This document shows positions 36,776 to 51,100 of a stretch of 64,000 nucleotides of DNA, piece by piece. Position 1 is the first letter of the stretch, and each line of letters begins with the position of its first letter. The DNA comes from Oreocharis arfaki. Its lineage: Eukaryota; Chordata; Aves; Passeriformes; Paramythiidae. Position numbers and translations under genes: made by a program. Location: the NCBI GenBank assembly GCA_013398015.1, contig VZRR01007842.1:806001-870000 (forward strand), given 5' to 3'. The notes below the pieces were generated by a model that did not search any database, was not told where the DNA came from, and worked only from the letters and a program-made list of their open reading frames with translations.

Positions 36776-37020
36776 AAAACAGAAGGAACATCGGAAGGAA
36801 CCTCAAGGTCATCAAGTACAACTCCTCTGTTCAAGCAGGCTCAGCTAGAAACGGTTGTCCAGGAACATGTCTGGCTGCGTTTTAAATGTCTCCACAAATG
36901 GAGACACCACAAATTCTCTGGGCAACCTGTTCGAATCTTCACCACCCTCATGGCAAAAAATTGTTTTCTTGCATCAGATGGAATCTCATCTGTATTAATT
37001 TATGCCCATTGCCTACCCGC
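36776..37020 (-). mobile_element. CR1 LINE 3' fragment, antisense
   Basis: Reads GGAAGGAACCTCAAGGTCAT then CAAGTACAACTCCTCTGTTC, then AAACGGTTGTCCAGGAACAT, then CTCCACAAATGGAGACACCA, then GGGCAACCTGTTCGAATCTT and CACCACCCTCATGGCAAAAA. This is the usual order of an antisense CR1 terminal region. It directly follows a sense CR1 remnant of opposite orientation, so the two are separate insertions or a rearranged inverted pair. It lacks the first few dozen bases of the terminal octamers. Confidence 0.92.
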
Positions 37021-38764
37021 AATTAAACAATCCATGAAGGCATCCAGAGGATAAGTGCTTTACACGGAGTCACTGCAGGCTGAGAGAGTAGAAGGTGAAT
37101 GGGGAGTAGTTTCCCTGAGGTCTAGTGTTAAGAACATGATGAATGGCCTTAATGAAAAACTGCTGTTATTGTCTCTGGCTAGCCAAAAGGCCACACCACC
37201 ATCTAAGGATATGCTTCTATAGCTCTAATGTCAATTCACATGTTACCTATGAACCACGGAACAATGATGACTCAAGGTGAGAGCAAATTTTGTTGTTTCC
37301 CACTTGTCAAAGACAACATATTGCTGCTACTGCCTGCTGTCTTCACTGGTTCCATACAGAATAAATAAGTAAGTAAAATATTTTGTGTCTTTGACAGTAA
37401 CCCACTGAAGTAACTTGTGGGATGCCAGAGGCAAATTTTCAGGTGACTGACACTACACCCCATCCTATCCACACACAAAAAGTTTCTCCCATAGAAGGAG
37501 GGACAGGCTACCTAAACTAGTTTCTGATCTGAAGTATCATTTTCTTTAAAAGACGATGAAGATCTTAGTTAACAGAAACTCATTAAAAAAAATAGGAAAG
37601 CAAGTCTTCAGCCAACAGGGAAAAAAAAATCAGATTTTAGAGCAATGAATTTTATTTAGACAAAAACTTAGAGTTCTTGTTAGCACTAACATTGAGAATC
37701 CTGTAAATTTTCCACTCCTTCATTTTCAGTGCTGAAGACAGATATTGAATTATGTTTGTTCAATTCTCTGGATTAACATTTACTTTTCTACTTACTTTAT
37801 CAGTTGCATTAGCAAAGGTGTAAGTACCTCTGGAACTGGGACACTTCAGTAATTCTTGTAAATCTTACTACTTTTTATGTAGACCAGCCTGATGTCGATA
37901 TTGATAGCACTTCAATATTAAATTTATACAAGTCTACAAAGTAATACACCCCAGCTGGGTCACTTCCAATGTCAGTATTACCAGCCTTTGCATGCTGTAA
38001 CAAAATTCTGGATGTACTGCCTCCTCACATTCAGCCACGCCAGTATTGTACCCTTTTGGCAGCAATGGGCTAACAGATGGTAACTCAGCAAAGCTTTTCC
38101 ATGGAGGTCATTAATAACACCAAGTTCATTTGATACTTCAGTCACATCTATCCCTTTGGAAGAGCAGCAGCAATCTATTCTTTTCCCACATGCAAGAAAA
38201 GTTGAGGGACTACAAGCCAGTTCTGTGCTCTTCTAACCCTTAGTTATTTTGAAACTGAGAAGCTTCCTGAAAAGTGAATTCTTGGACTTGCCTATTATCA
38301 CTTAATAAAAGACCCCAAGAACTGTCATTAGAGCAAGAACAAAATGACAGAACATTCAGGCTGCTGTACAGTCTTTCTAATTGCACAATCTTTTCTCGTA
38401 AAATGTAACACTGTTAGAGATTAAAATGAAACATCTTAAAGCTTCTACAACACAAATTTTGTAGAAGTTTGTACTTAGTCACCAACTTCACCCTCTCTTT
38501 TCTGCTCCTGGAATTCCTCACAAGTTGCTAGTTCTAGCTACAAGTCAGCAGTTGTTTGCATTTCATATCTGGAAAACAAGCAGAGAATTAGGCCTATGTA
38601 TCTCCTTTGAGTGTTAATGAACTTATCTCTTAAGTACTTCACATATGACACCCGAGGTCAATCACCCAGTCTTAAAGCACTGAATAGCACAGGTCTATCC
38701 CTCTTAAAAGACTAACAAAATGTAAAACTGCTCAGACTTTATGGATAGTTCTGAACAAGAAGGC
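37021..38764. other. Unique noncoding DNA
   Basis: No gene or repeat recognised. Open frames are short. Confidence 0.55.
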
Positions 38765-38862
38765 GCTTGTGATCTGTCCAAGACCACACAGAAAGTCAGT
38801 TTCAGAACTGAGAATACAACCCGTCTTTCAGATTCCTGTTCCAATATTATAACCAGAAGATT
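38765..38862 (-). mobile_element. MIR-like ancient SINE, antisense
   Basis: GTGATCTGTCCAAGACCACA then CAGAAAGTCAGTTTCAGAAC, TGAGAATACAACCCGTCTTT and CAGATTCCTGTTCCAATATT follow, step by step, the reverse complement of the core and tRNA-like head of MIR/CORE-SINEs (the familiar 'acttgcccaaggtcacac ... cagagc ... gaacccaggtct ... ccactagacc' order). MIR elements are tRNA-derived, L2-dependent SINEs older than the amniote radiation and survive in birds only as rare, highly diverged copies. Divergence is high and the tail is not seen. Confidence 0.6.
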
Positions 38863-41800
38863 TTTTTCTTTCTGAAAAACCCTTCCTCTATCACAGAACT
38901 CTTTTTTTTATTTTTGACAAGACATTTCACTTAGGAATGAAGGAACTTTCCTGACAAAGCTCCTTTGCAAAAACCTCTTAACTGCTGACAGTAAGCTTAA
39001 ATGAACTCACGTTTTCCAAACCAATCTTCTTCCAGCATAAAACAGCTCCACTGTCAAATATGCTCTGCTGTTAGTTTATGGCAATACTTATCAAATTACC
39101 ATTTATCTGAAAAAATTCAAAGAGCTTCAGCCCAGTCAAATAAAGAGACATCTTGAACACAGGAAATGCAGAATTACTTGACTGAGCTTGAAAACATACA
39201 GTTGGCTTGGAGAACTTGTATTTTGCTCCCTTCATTTTGACAGGCACATAGCTTTTCATAAAGGCTTTTAAAAATATTATTTTATTAAACTTTCAGCTGT
39301 TTTGTAGGGATATTGTTTTTTTTCCCCTAAGCAACAAAAGCTCAGACATCTTGATTGACCCTAGTCAGCCATGCAGCATGAGTCAGACTGCAATGTTTGG
39401 ACCCCTTCAGCTACTCAATGTCTCGGCAGACTGTGGCTCTTGTCTTCTTTATATTGGAGAGGCAGGAAGTGAAGCTAAACAGCCTTGAGCCTGCAACACA
39501 ATTGCTACCTCTCCAATCTAGCAGTTGTTATACTCTATTATCTAGATACACTGCACAGCAATTACAGCCTAGAGTTATGCTTTGAGTGTTTACTCAGGCT
39601 GACTCTACTCATTAGCTCCGTAACTAAGACTGGTTTTTAGTTAGCATGAGAAATACAGGTCAAGAAGAAAGAAAATACTCTCCTTGTGTACTCTCTTCTC
39701 TCACTTTTTGGGCCACTTGGAACTAAATTTGGTCTTGTGTCAATTGCCTACTGATGGTAGCCCAGGATTCCCTGAGAAGATTACAGTCTCCTGAAGGCTT
39801 CCCACCTCATTCACGTTCAGACCCACCAGGTCAGAGTGTAAAGCGAAGCAGCCGTGCTGCTCTGTCAACTTGCTTGTCTCTTCCTGTTGGCCTGTCCTGG
39901 GCTTTCCAGGCAAGGACAACCTTTTTATTCTCTCTCTCTCAGTTATTTTTGTACCCTTATCACCTCTATTCTTTTGCTCTCCTTGAAAAACGAGCATTTC
40001 CTCCTACATTCCTCTCACTGAAAACAGAGGGCAAAACAGAATTGCCCCAGCTCTATTCGCCTTTTTTTTTTTCTCAAAGGTAATTGCAAAAGTTCAGTGC
40101 TCCCCGTTGTCTCTGGTTTGGTGCCTGTGTGTTAATGAACTCATCAGCCAAGCAGCATAACAAAAGAATTTCAGATTAACGGCTTCACACATACTCACCT
40201 CATTTTAAGTTGTGCATACCCAGAGTCCCCAGGGTGTCACAATATTTTCTGACAACATTCCTTGGCTTTCACCCCCACTCACACATAACCCTGACTTTGC
40301 ACAAGAGCTCAGTCAAGCAGTGCCTTGGAGAACCAATATCTGGTAACAGGTGACAGTACCAAACTACTCTTCTCTTTCATCATGATCCAAAACACATCTA
40401 CACAATTACAATCTCCATACTCAGATATAAAATATTTCAGCACCCTCACTTCACAGCATGAGGTTAGTTCCATTAAAACTCAATCATGGGCTCAAAACTC
40501 AGAATAAGCAGCAAAACAGCCTAGGGCCCTCACTGGCTGCTACGTAAATGTCTGTGTCCAGCATAGTTCTCTCATACAATGTCGCTTACCTTTAAGCCAG
40601 TCTAGCAGAAATACTGTGTTAACTGCCTTCAAGACCAGTGTTACAGCAGCAAGTAAGTAACAATAGTTTTCATTTGGCTCTCTATTTACAGAGACCGAGA
40701 ACTGAATATGAAGAGAAAAAAGGGCAATTTTTCTTCTTTGAGAAGACCTCTGTAGACCAGGGCTGCACAGAAGTGCAGCAGTGAGGGTGAGAGAGAGATA
40801 AAGATCAATCAATCTATAACTACTTGAAGGTACTAAAAATACTATGGTGAGAAGAATGAGGAGGGAGAGGATAAAGGTCTTCCTATTCCCCTAAGTGCAG
40901 AGCAGCTAAGCAGCAGCACGGGGAAGGTTAGCAGCCATTGTCTTCCCAGACAAAGAGAACAAAATGTCCAAGCACTGTCAGTCCTGACAGCAAAAGCCTG
41001 TCACTCCCCCATCCTCTTTGCAGGTTAAAAAAATCAACAGCAGCTTGCAAGATACCGAGGTCACAAAAGATCCTGAGACATGACTTTAGAGTGGCTGGGA
41101 CATTCCATCAGAGCCAGAAACAGCGATTGTCGCAGCTGCTTCCTGCAACACAGTACTTCCCCCTCCCTCCGGTCAAACTGTTTTGGTTTGGGTTTTTTTC
41201 TAGCCAATTCACCCAAAGGCCGAGAATCCACCGACATGTTTGTCTGAATTTAAGGCCTGCCTCTTCTGCCAGGTTTTTTCTGAGAGAGAGGAAACACGGC
41301 AAAACAGATGAGTTTCAGCTTAGTCTCATCAACTGTTAATCATTGCTTACATAAAAGTTAAAGGGAAAACATTTTATGAACTAATTTCTCAATACACTTT
41401 CAAACATCTTCAAAAGATATTCCTCTTACTGGTAGCTACTAAAATAAGCATTTCATTTTATTCTCGTTTAAGCAGATCTTAAAGGCATGGGTACACCTAA
41501 TTAAGCTTTCTGGTATTCATACAGTTTGCTTTGCCAACACAGAGGCAAAAATTATCTACGAAAATTCAAAATATTCCTCCTCCAGACTGTCTCAAGCTGA
41601 GGGGTATGAGGTATTCCTCCATCCAGCTGGGGACATCATCAGGACAAATACAATACTTTGCAGAGCTACAAATCCCTGTAGCTCTCCCAACAGCAGCTAT
41701 CAGGAAGCAGGCTATCATTCCTGTTTGACTGATGTAGAGAAGCAAGGAAAACAGAACGCAGTTTACAACCTATTCAAATTGCATCCATTTATTTCAAAAT

Positions 41801-42013
41801 GAAATTGAGCCCCAGGGAACCAGAAGTGCCTCAGAAAGAAGGATAACGGGTCAGCCTATAAGACAGAATTTCACCTGGCTCCCAGATACATCCACGGGGT
41901 ATGACCGATTTCCAAGCTGCCCTTTCTCAGAAATACAAGTGATCTAAAGAGAACACAGAGAAGGGAATAATATCAAATGCCTAAACATCCTGTCAAAATG
42001 TTAGAGCATTCCA
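38863..42013. other. Unique noncoding DNA
   Basis: No supported gene. Overlapping open frames at 39740-40083 (opposite strands) and 40938-41339 (133 codons) have no recognisable domain. Confidence 0.5.
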
Positions 42014-42163
42014 GGTTTTTTTGGTTTGGTTTGGTTTTCTGGGGTTTTTTTGGGGCTTGGTTTTGTTTTTTGTTTTGTTTTGTTTTGGTTGGTTGGTTTT
42101 TTTGTGGGTTTTTGTTTTGTTTTGTTGGGGGGGTTTTGTTTGTTCGGGGTTTTTTTTTTTTTT
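42014..42163 (+). repeat. T/G-rich strand-asymmetric low-complexity tract
   Basis: About 150 bp made almost only of T and G on the plus strand, as irregular GTTTT, GGTTT and T-run units, with a G7 run (about 42126-42132) and a T15 run at the right end. The minus strand is correspondingly A/C-only and open in two frames, giving Lys/Asn/Pro-rich pseudo-peptides. The plus strand gives Phe/Trp/Gly/Leu-rich ones. These are artefacts of the composition. Confidence 0.95.
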
Positions 42164-45100
42164 CCAGATGCATCAAATCCATTCAAAGCACTCTTGGCTG
42201 AAGAGGTCATTTAATTCTAAATTCTTGTCATCATGCCAGAGATGCACATTGTTTGAACACATATTTATGGCAAGAAGCAGGTTCTCTCTTGGCTAGCACA
42301 GTGAACTATGAAACAATTACTGGGAAGTGATGAGGTGTTATCAAAATAATAGTCTATTGGTGCTACAGCCGTATTTGTTATTTCAGAGCATCTGAACCAC
42401 CCCAGCAGGTTTCAAAGGACAGTAATAGAAGAGGCTTTGCAGCAGTGGGTACAGGACAAAACGCACTCTACGTAGCTGCTCAACAAAAAAATGTTTGGTA
42501 GCTTGAAGAGACAACCTGTACTTTTGATTCTCCAGCATTTGTGTCAATTTTTGCTCCCAGCAGCTCATGAAGTAAAATAGACATGGAGAAAATGATGGGA
42601 CTCTCACGACCTGTATCCCATAGTGCCTTATCAGATGTGGCCTGTGATGGAAGCACCAAGAATTGAGGCCACAATCTCAACTGCACTTTCTGGGGCTACA
42701 AGGAACACGATCCAAAGGCCAACTCCTCAGCAACAGTACAGGACTCTCAGTGGCTGAAAAGTACGGGCTTCTAAAACTGTGTTGCTGCTCATAAACTGAG
42801 CCCCGGTGTCCTCAGTTCTACAATCAAACATCCTTTATTATACTCCAAAATACATGCAGAATCTAAAAACCTTACATGCTTCTGGGGCGGCCAATAATTT
42901 AAAAAAATTACAGAGCTGGTCAAATATCCAGGCAGGAGTCAACATAATGTTTCACTCTATCAGTGGTCTTACAACCACAGAAGTGTTCCTAAACAGCTTG
43001 CACAGGGCATAACATCAGAACAAGCCCTCAGAAAGGGCTTCATAGGCAGTGAGGGTGACGAATTATGCTTTCTGGCTTTAGGTTAGCGTTTCTATGCCAG
43101 GTTAGCAATACCTAGCAATATATCCATGTTAATCTATTTTAGGGTAGCAATCACCAACCACAGAGGGAACACAAGGGATGCCTACGGAACTGGTATTATT
43201 TTTAGTCATCTTTCCAAAAGCTGTTACAAATACTCTCTACATTCTCTGAAACACACTTCTCACAACAATAAGAAAACTATCATAAAACCATAGGATAAAA
43301 TACCTTAGCCCTACGGACTGAATTACATTTTGAGCAGGTTGGTTTTTTGGTTCTTTTTTTAGAAAGAAACACAGCATTGAGTCAAACCAAAGTTATATTG
43401 CAATGTCTATAATGAGATTTCCTTTGCTATCAGAAGCAAAGGTCATCATGTTGATATTCCACGAAAGTCTGTAGCTTTCAAGGCATTTTGAATAATGTAA
43501 GAATAAGTCTGCATTTGCAGAAGTCTCCTCAAAATACCTAATGACATTGTCAGCACGAGGAGTTTAGTCAACATTTCTAACATCTACGCAAAGGTCAAAG
43601 CAAATAAAACAACTTGGAGTGCTGAGCCCAAGGGCACTCTCTGAAATACAGTTTGAACACAATCCATCAATATGTACTTTTTCTTTTCTATTACCCACAT
43701 AATCACCAGCCCTGTTTCACCATAAATCTGTCGTTCAGAAGTGTTCAAAAATGTCACAATATTGGTCACCTATGTCAATTGCCCAAGAGTGATTTATTAA
43801 AATGTTTGGCTACACAGGTCATCATCCCAATGGCACATAATAAATCGGGAAGCACTTGGCAATATTGCTGTTACAATAGGTGTGACTGATGGTGCTGCCA
43901 ACTATTAAAGCTGCCAGGCATTTCCATGAGAAAGCCCTGTTTTCAGTTCCTTGCAGCTTTGACAAACTGTTCAAGTTGAAATTTTCCATGCCAGAGTTCA
44001 GCATTTTTATTTTGTTGAATGGAAATTTTCGCCAAACCAGGTTATTTGCACGCAAGCAGGCCAGGGTACAGTATGTTTTATTTCAGTTTAGAAAAAACAA
44101 GAATATAGTTTGCTAGAAGATCCAGCACTCTGATGTTTTCGAGAAGCCATCTTTACACTCAACAAGGATGGTCTGCTTTTATGGCTGTAATCCCAGCTAC
44201 CCAAACATCACCCAAGATAAGGTCAAGCTGATAGGTGGAGAAAAAAAATGTTTCCACTACAGTTTGTTCGGTGTTACAAGCACCATAAGAGTGCCATCTG
44301 CATCCCACGTGTGCCTGTGGATCAAGCAGTCCTATTGCCTTACAAGTGTAGTTCCCAGCTGCTTTGGGCCAGCCTGAGCCGAGGGACTGATTAAAGACTG
44401 AGCCCAGAAGAGGGAAGCTTCTTCTGTCAGATTTTAAAGAAACAGAGCTACCAAAAGAGAGAAAGCAAAAATCAGGTCTGTAATGCTGCCAGAAGAAACA
44501 CCCATCAGAAGGATCTGTAGGCTGGAAAGGCACTGGCCCAGGACTGTTGCAGGTGACCTTGCAAGGAGGCTCAGAAGCCATAGAAGACTTTAAGGAACAA
44601 TTTTTTGCTGGCACTTCTGAAGCAAGCTCATGAAGATTGCAGATGTGTGATTTACAGATTAAGTTTTTGTTATAAATTCAAACAGAAATTTGATTTGCTG
44701 GCCCCTCTGTACAGGGATCAACATCATCTACTCCCTGTATATCACACGCAGAATGGCAAATGATTCACAAGCAGCACCCTTATAGAATATGTAGTTATTG
44801 ATTAAAATAAAACCATATGGAATCCTTCAGAAAGCTTGGGTATCAAATCAGAGACTGAGAATGAAAATGTCCACTTAATAATCAACAATTAAAACAAAAA
44901 GTGCATTTTTACTGACCATGTTAACAACCCTACACATATTAATTCCAAAGCACCTGGACAAGCTAACAATCAGCTACAGTCCAAGAAGGGCAATGTACTA
45001 AATCACTAGTTCAGCTGTCAGAAAACAACCTCTGAAAAATAAAGTCTACACTCAACCAGATCTACTACAGCAGAAGAAATAACATCTCCCAAAGCTTGGA

Positions 45101-48100
45101 AGTTTGTTCATGAAGTGCTTCAGTCTTTGCTGGTGGAAGTAGTAAAAGCCCGTTAGTGACTCTGCTAAACACACATAGGCAGCTTCAAACTGCGCTGACA
45201 GGACAGCTGCCTTCCCACAGCCAAGCACTTAGCTATGAGGCGTGATGTAGCCCTCAGCCTTTGTTTAAAAATCCTAAGAGGAGCCAACTGCATTCTCCAG
45301 AAAAAGCTATTACTTAAATGTTTAAAAATACTAATTAGAACCGTCTTAACCCAAGTGCTGAATAGCCTTGAATAGTTTGCATACGGGCTCCTCACAAGGA
45401 TCCAGTGATCTATGGCAGATCGGAATGACTCATGCCTGAGGATGGACCTCTCCAATGCTACAGTGCAACTACGGCACTGTGGTTCTCTCATGCTTCTAGA
45501 GCTGGTTGCAAAAGCCTTCATTGCCCACAAGCAAAATGTTTCATAATAGAGGAAACCCATGCTCCAAACACATAGGAAGAAAATATTCTATTACACTCAA
45601 GGGATACACAGAATAAACTTGCAGGGAAGCAGTTTAAACAACCTGTCAAATATTGAGAGGCTGAGGAGCTGCTAAAATTTAGAAAATAATTCTGAACGTA
45701 CATTCAACATCAACAGAAATTCACAGATTCCAAAAATGAAAATAAAGAAAAAAAATCTTCAGAGTATCGCTGATGATACCAGCTCTCAAACTTGTCTTTA
45801 AATTAGGATTTTGAGCAAAACACTTCCCTTTTCCCTTCCTGTTATAGAAAAGAGTGAACTCCTGTTTTGTGCATTCCAGGCATTGGTATGCAATTTAATG
45901 GAAGTGAGAATTTTGTCTGCACTGAAAATGAAAAGACTAACTTGTCTTCTACTTGGAGTCATGTATTTCTAAGCATCAGACAACAAGCTATTGATAGTCA
46001 GGTATCAAAAAAAGAGATGCACAATTAAACAAACAAATATCTCAAGTCTCAGGTACTTACTAAAACAACATTTCAACATCCTAAAAACCTGCGGACTTGC
46101 CTTCATTTTTCTCTCCCAAGGCTAACCAAATATAGTCTTGACTTTCCCCTTTAATCACCAAGCCAAGCCAAAACTTCAGTTGCCAGTTTTTGGCAATCAA
46201 TCCAGTCCTGCTACCATGCCCTTCTGTGGAATCTAGTCAATCAATTTATTCAACACAGAATACATTATCAGGCTCCTCTGAATCAAAATACTAAGGCATT
46301 TGAGTTCTCTAATTTGGTTAGGTTATACTTACGTAAAACTACGAACTATCAAAATTCATTTCATGCTACACTCTATTCGAAATAACCTCTCACTGCATGT
46401 CTGTCAGGAATTTGTCATTAAAACATCCAGGTTGTCAGGAGTCAGACACAACACGTTAATGAAATATCGTGTGAAAAGATAACACTGTGAACAAGCCCCA
46501 CTTCACACCACACTAGAAGGGGCAAATTAATCAAGTTCCAGATGGGATTTAAACTGAAAAAGTAATTGCAGACACTTATCAGCATTGCTCACACCCTTCC
46601 TCCTTCTCCTCTCTTGTGTTAGATTAGAAGTTGCTGAGAACACATCATGGCAAAGCACAGAAAACAGAACAAGAACTTCGGCCTAATTGCAAGTTTTTGG
46701 TCACCACCAGTGGCCCACACACCCAGAGGTGCCTGTGCATCTCTTGTTCACTGAAACAGGAAGATAATGAACTTCCATTCTCAGCTTTTTCTAACCTACA
46801 CTGGCCTTCAGAGGGAACATTGCTACCTGCCAAAGCTTTCCTTTCTAGCGTGGGTTGCCTGCACAACTGAAAAATTCACATGAATCGAAAGTGATCTGCT
46901 TAAGGCACAATAAAACCTCCCTTTTGGGAGCTTCTCAAACATCCTCAAGGGAATAACTCTGTTCTGAAAAATAACGGATACACTAAAACAGACATTAAAT
47001 TACATTATCTGATATCACACATTTACATGCACAAAGCACTAACAACATTAAAGGCAAGAGCATGAAACACTTGGAAAGTCTTTCATTTAAGCAAAGTGAC
47101 TCTGCTGCAATGATGCATACATGAAAACTGATGAGTTTCCCGATTCTTTTCCTCAGGATCTGAGGCTGCCATCTTGGCAGAGTCCTATCAACATACAAGC
47201 ACTGCTACTGAAATGCTACACCTCCCTTCTCTATGCTGCCCCTTGCTCTTGTTCTAGCATAAATGTGGACTATTTCCCTCTCTGGATGACCCATTCTGCG
47301 TCTTTTATACATGTTGCGAAGCCATTCTTTCTTTGTTTCACACACAAGTACCCATCCTCCACCTTTCTGAAGGCATGAATGGCCTTTCACTGCACACAAG
47401 TTTTTCTCAGGTAGCCACAGAAGTACGCTTATTTCCTACTGAACAGCAAAAATAACTCGATTTCAGAAGAAAGGCTAGTTCTTTCTAAAGATCTTGCTTG
47501 TATTTCCTTCCTTGTGTCTCAGAAGCTGACTACCCAGTATACTGTGACAATACTTTACTTTTCTTAATATTCATGTCAAGTCATGCACAAGTGCAAATGA
47601 AAAATACCCTCATTTGTGCAACTGATGCAAAGGATTTCTCAGGGATTTGAAGGCAGGAAAACTGCATTATTACCTAACACATTTTCTTTAGAGCCACATA
47701 AGTTTTATAATCATCATCAGTAAGTTAAAACAGTAATTAGAAATTAATAGTGCTTTTGTGTTCTTATGGACACATTAAAACAGTTTGTTTAGTTTGTTAA
47801 ATGTTATTCAATATACTTTGTGTATATCCTGATGTTGCTATCAGGACTGCTTAATATTCAAAGAGATCCCACTTGATTTGAAATATTCTTGTTGATGTTC
47901 AAATGAAAAGCTATTTAGAAAATGACGCTTCGATTACAACAAAACCCCAAATCTGTCAAGGTTATATTTCATATTTTAATAGCTACCTGGAGGTATCAAG
48001 CTATTTGCCAGTGGCTGTTGTGTACTCACACACTACTGAGTTAATTAGTGTACAGCAAATCACCCTTTACAGTTTTATGTGTATATGAATAATGCAATAA

Positions 48101-51100
48101 TAAAGGACTATCGAAAGGATCTGGTTTTGCTTCTCTTTTTTTTGTCATCAAGCCTCCACCTTTTTCTGAATTTCAGAGACTGAGAAAGAATCCACCATGC
48201 TATACACTGCTATGCCTTGTGTAGCTGCCCCGTTTTCACTAATACACACAGAGAAAAGACCACCTTACAGCAGAGTCCAGAACTCATGTCAGTAAGACAC
48301 CAGCATCATCTCAAGTATCACACAAGCATCAATAATGACATTTTTCCAATGAATTACCCCTTATTACTGAGTGTTTAGGAAAAATGGCTGCACACTACCT
48401 CTGCTGTGCCAAGCTGCCCATGAAATTTCGCTGCAGGACCCACTCTCTCTACATACAAGGCTTGGAGGTTCACCTGGCTCTCATCACAGGCTGCCTTGCA
48501 AAATCCAATACTAGTTCCCATAAGCTTTTAATTCCAAGAGTACTTACTCTTGAATGGCATGGATGGTCATGGGACAGACAATAACTTCTACATGGTTTCT
48601 TTTCCCTCCTGCCCATCCACCATTTCCACTGCTGTATTTCACTTTGTTTCACTGAGGAATCCATGGGGAGCGATGATCCTCTGCCCTAATGCATTTCCTG
48701 CAGCCTCCAAATAAACTGTACTTTTATTTACACTTCTTTTGATTGCCAAAAGAATTACTCTTGTTCCTCCCTGTCACATGCTCTTAGGAAGCCGAGGCTC
48801 TACAAGACTGACACCAAATAATTGCTCCAGTGATCTACTACTTTAGTGGCTTGGATTCCACGACTCCCATTTTTACCCCTCAGTTTCAGGAAAGCAACGG
48901 AGACCAGCTATCTGACAAGTACCACCCCTGTTTCACAGTTTTCAAATTATTTAATGTCAGGGTCCCTCCCCTCTCTGCCAGAAACATGCTGCTAGGTTAG
49001 CTACAGAAGACACATGAACAGTTTCCAACTGGGGAGATAAATAAGGAGTGATACTACTAAGCAGGACCTTTCTCCCATGTGCAGTTACAGTGTTTGGAGA
49101 CTATTCAAATGTCTAAGAGGATACTGGACTGTCTCAGATAGTGATAGACAGACTAATCTATAGTTCCAGCCAAGCATTATTTGGGGACTTTTTAAAAATT
49201 TCTTTTTAAGAACTGAGGAAGTGAATATTAATTAGCCCTAAGAAACCACCAGCCTCATGTATCAGGGGAAAACAGCATAATATGGTTTTCTCAAGCATCA
49301 GGAGGGATCAGATTCTTTTCCTTATTTACTGTGTTTCTTATGGCAAAGTTTTTTGACCTGCTGTGAAAGGGACAAACAACTTTTACCGAATGCCCCATGC
49401 AACAGGGAGATGAATCAACTCTTTTTGTATGTCTCTATCATGAAATAATAAAGTATGTGATGCTTCTGAAAAAAAGTGCAAGACAGCATTTCCCCTTAAT
49501 TATCATCTCCTGCCCTAGGGTATCTTTCACCATAACTACTTTTTCCAAATTCATCTAGTAAAATGAAAACTCTGTCCTGCTAGGATGACAAAAGTCTCAC
49601 AACAAAAACATCTTTATTAAACTCCAGGGCAGAGGTAGAGCACCTCTCTGTAAAAATGAGATACTGATTAAGCAGAGTGTCAGCAACCTGATTGCATAAC
49701 AGAACAGATTACCCACTAAAGAGCAGAAAACCTTGCGTTCCTGTGCTTTTGCTCAGGCTTTCCCACATAGCCGTCTGCACAGCACATTCATTACAAACCC
49801 ACTGAAAAACAGCAAATCTGTGCTAACTGAACATGAAGTTCACTGCAAAATTCAAAAGGTGCAAAACCAAGGCCGAAAACTTAACCCTGCTTCTTTGTAT
49901 GTGCGCATTAAGAGGCAGAATGACAATATTATGAGTGCATTAAATGAGAGTGCATTAAAACACAGTCAGAGCAGTAGGCCTGTCACACATCTCCTTTCTT
50001 GGTTCTATAAAATCATAGAACAGCTCCCACTCAGATCTGTGATCCAATTCATCCTATGTTCACTCAGCAGTAAGGAACCACAGATATCCATCAACTGCTG
50101 TCATTCTGCCATGCCTCAGTAACAATGGACAAAGGAGTTCATCTCTTCTCACTTTCTAGCTTCTCACACAGGTGTACAGACAATGGCAGTCATTTTCTTT
50201 TAGATTCTAGTCTGACACACTCATTTTACCTTTGTGCTCTGACATTTCAACTCCCGGATCTCCATCTGTTCCTCTTCTTCCTTACTAGACTAAAAAGCAT
50301 CTCTGTTTTATTAATATATCTGTCTGACCTAAATTCTCCCCAACACCTGTCTGACTTTTTCAGCTCCAAATTTAAAGAACTCTCAATTACTAGTCTGTTT
50401 TCTCTGCCAAAAGTTGCACCCCGGCTAACTGAAAAGTCACCCAAATTTGACGGGCAACAGAAAGAAGCAAATCTTACAGATCTGTTATTTAAAACAAATG
50501 CAATTCTACTTTTTCAAAATTAGAACTATGTTTGATGAATACATTTTCATTTCTTCTACTGTTCACCTCCTCAACCCCAAACAACATTTTAAAATATTTG
50601 CTTAAGAAAAAACTGTAGAGGTCAGCAGAAAATAAGCAGGGTGACTTTACAGCTGAGTTCATAACACAAAGAATAATTGTCAATTAAAGCTAAATAGTTT
50701 AGAAAACATCAGCCCAAAAGAAAATATTTTGACTTCACCAATTTAGATAAAAGGTAGTGTCTATGTTGGCATTAGGTCATCTCTTCCTTGATCAGCTTTC
50801 TACCCTTGGAAAAGTCACTTGACTGACCCTACCCTTTCAGTTCTCTTCATCTGCAGATTCTGTACTCTTTTTCCTCCCTCCCTATTTGGTAGCAGTGCAG
50901 ACTAGAACTTCAAGCTGTCAAAGGCTCTAGTTACAGACAGTTACCCCAAGTTGCGCAGCTGTGACCGGCTTGTTTTCTCAAACACGAAAAAAGTAGTCTC
51001 AAGTTTTCTTTCGTGGAGAATCTGCTAACAAAAAGAATACAAAAATTTCAAACCAGAGATACTGCACATGATAGCAGCACAAAGAGTCTGATTCTGTAAG

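Noticed and set aside
41973..42296. Several overlapping open frames giving Phe/Trp/Gly-rich or Lys/Asn/Pro-rich peptides
   Set aside because: They are translations of the T/G-rich low-complexity tract, on both strands.
44159..45560. Minus-strand open frames of 151 and 131 codons as genes
   Set aside because: The first starts at GTG rather than ATG. Neither has a domain, signal or conserved motif, and frames of this size are expected several times in 64 kb.
50008..50060. AAATCATAGAACAG resembling a CR1 tail
   Set aside because: Only about ten bases match and nothing downstream follows the CR1 order.
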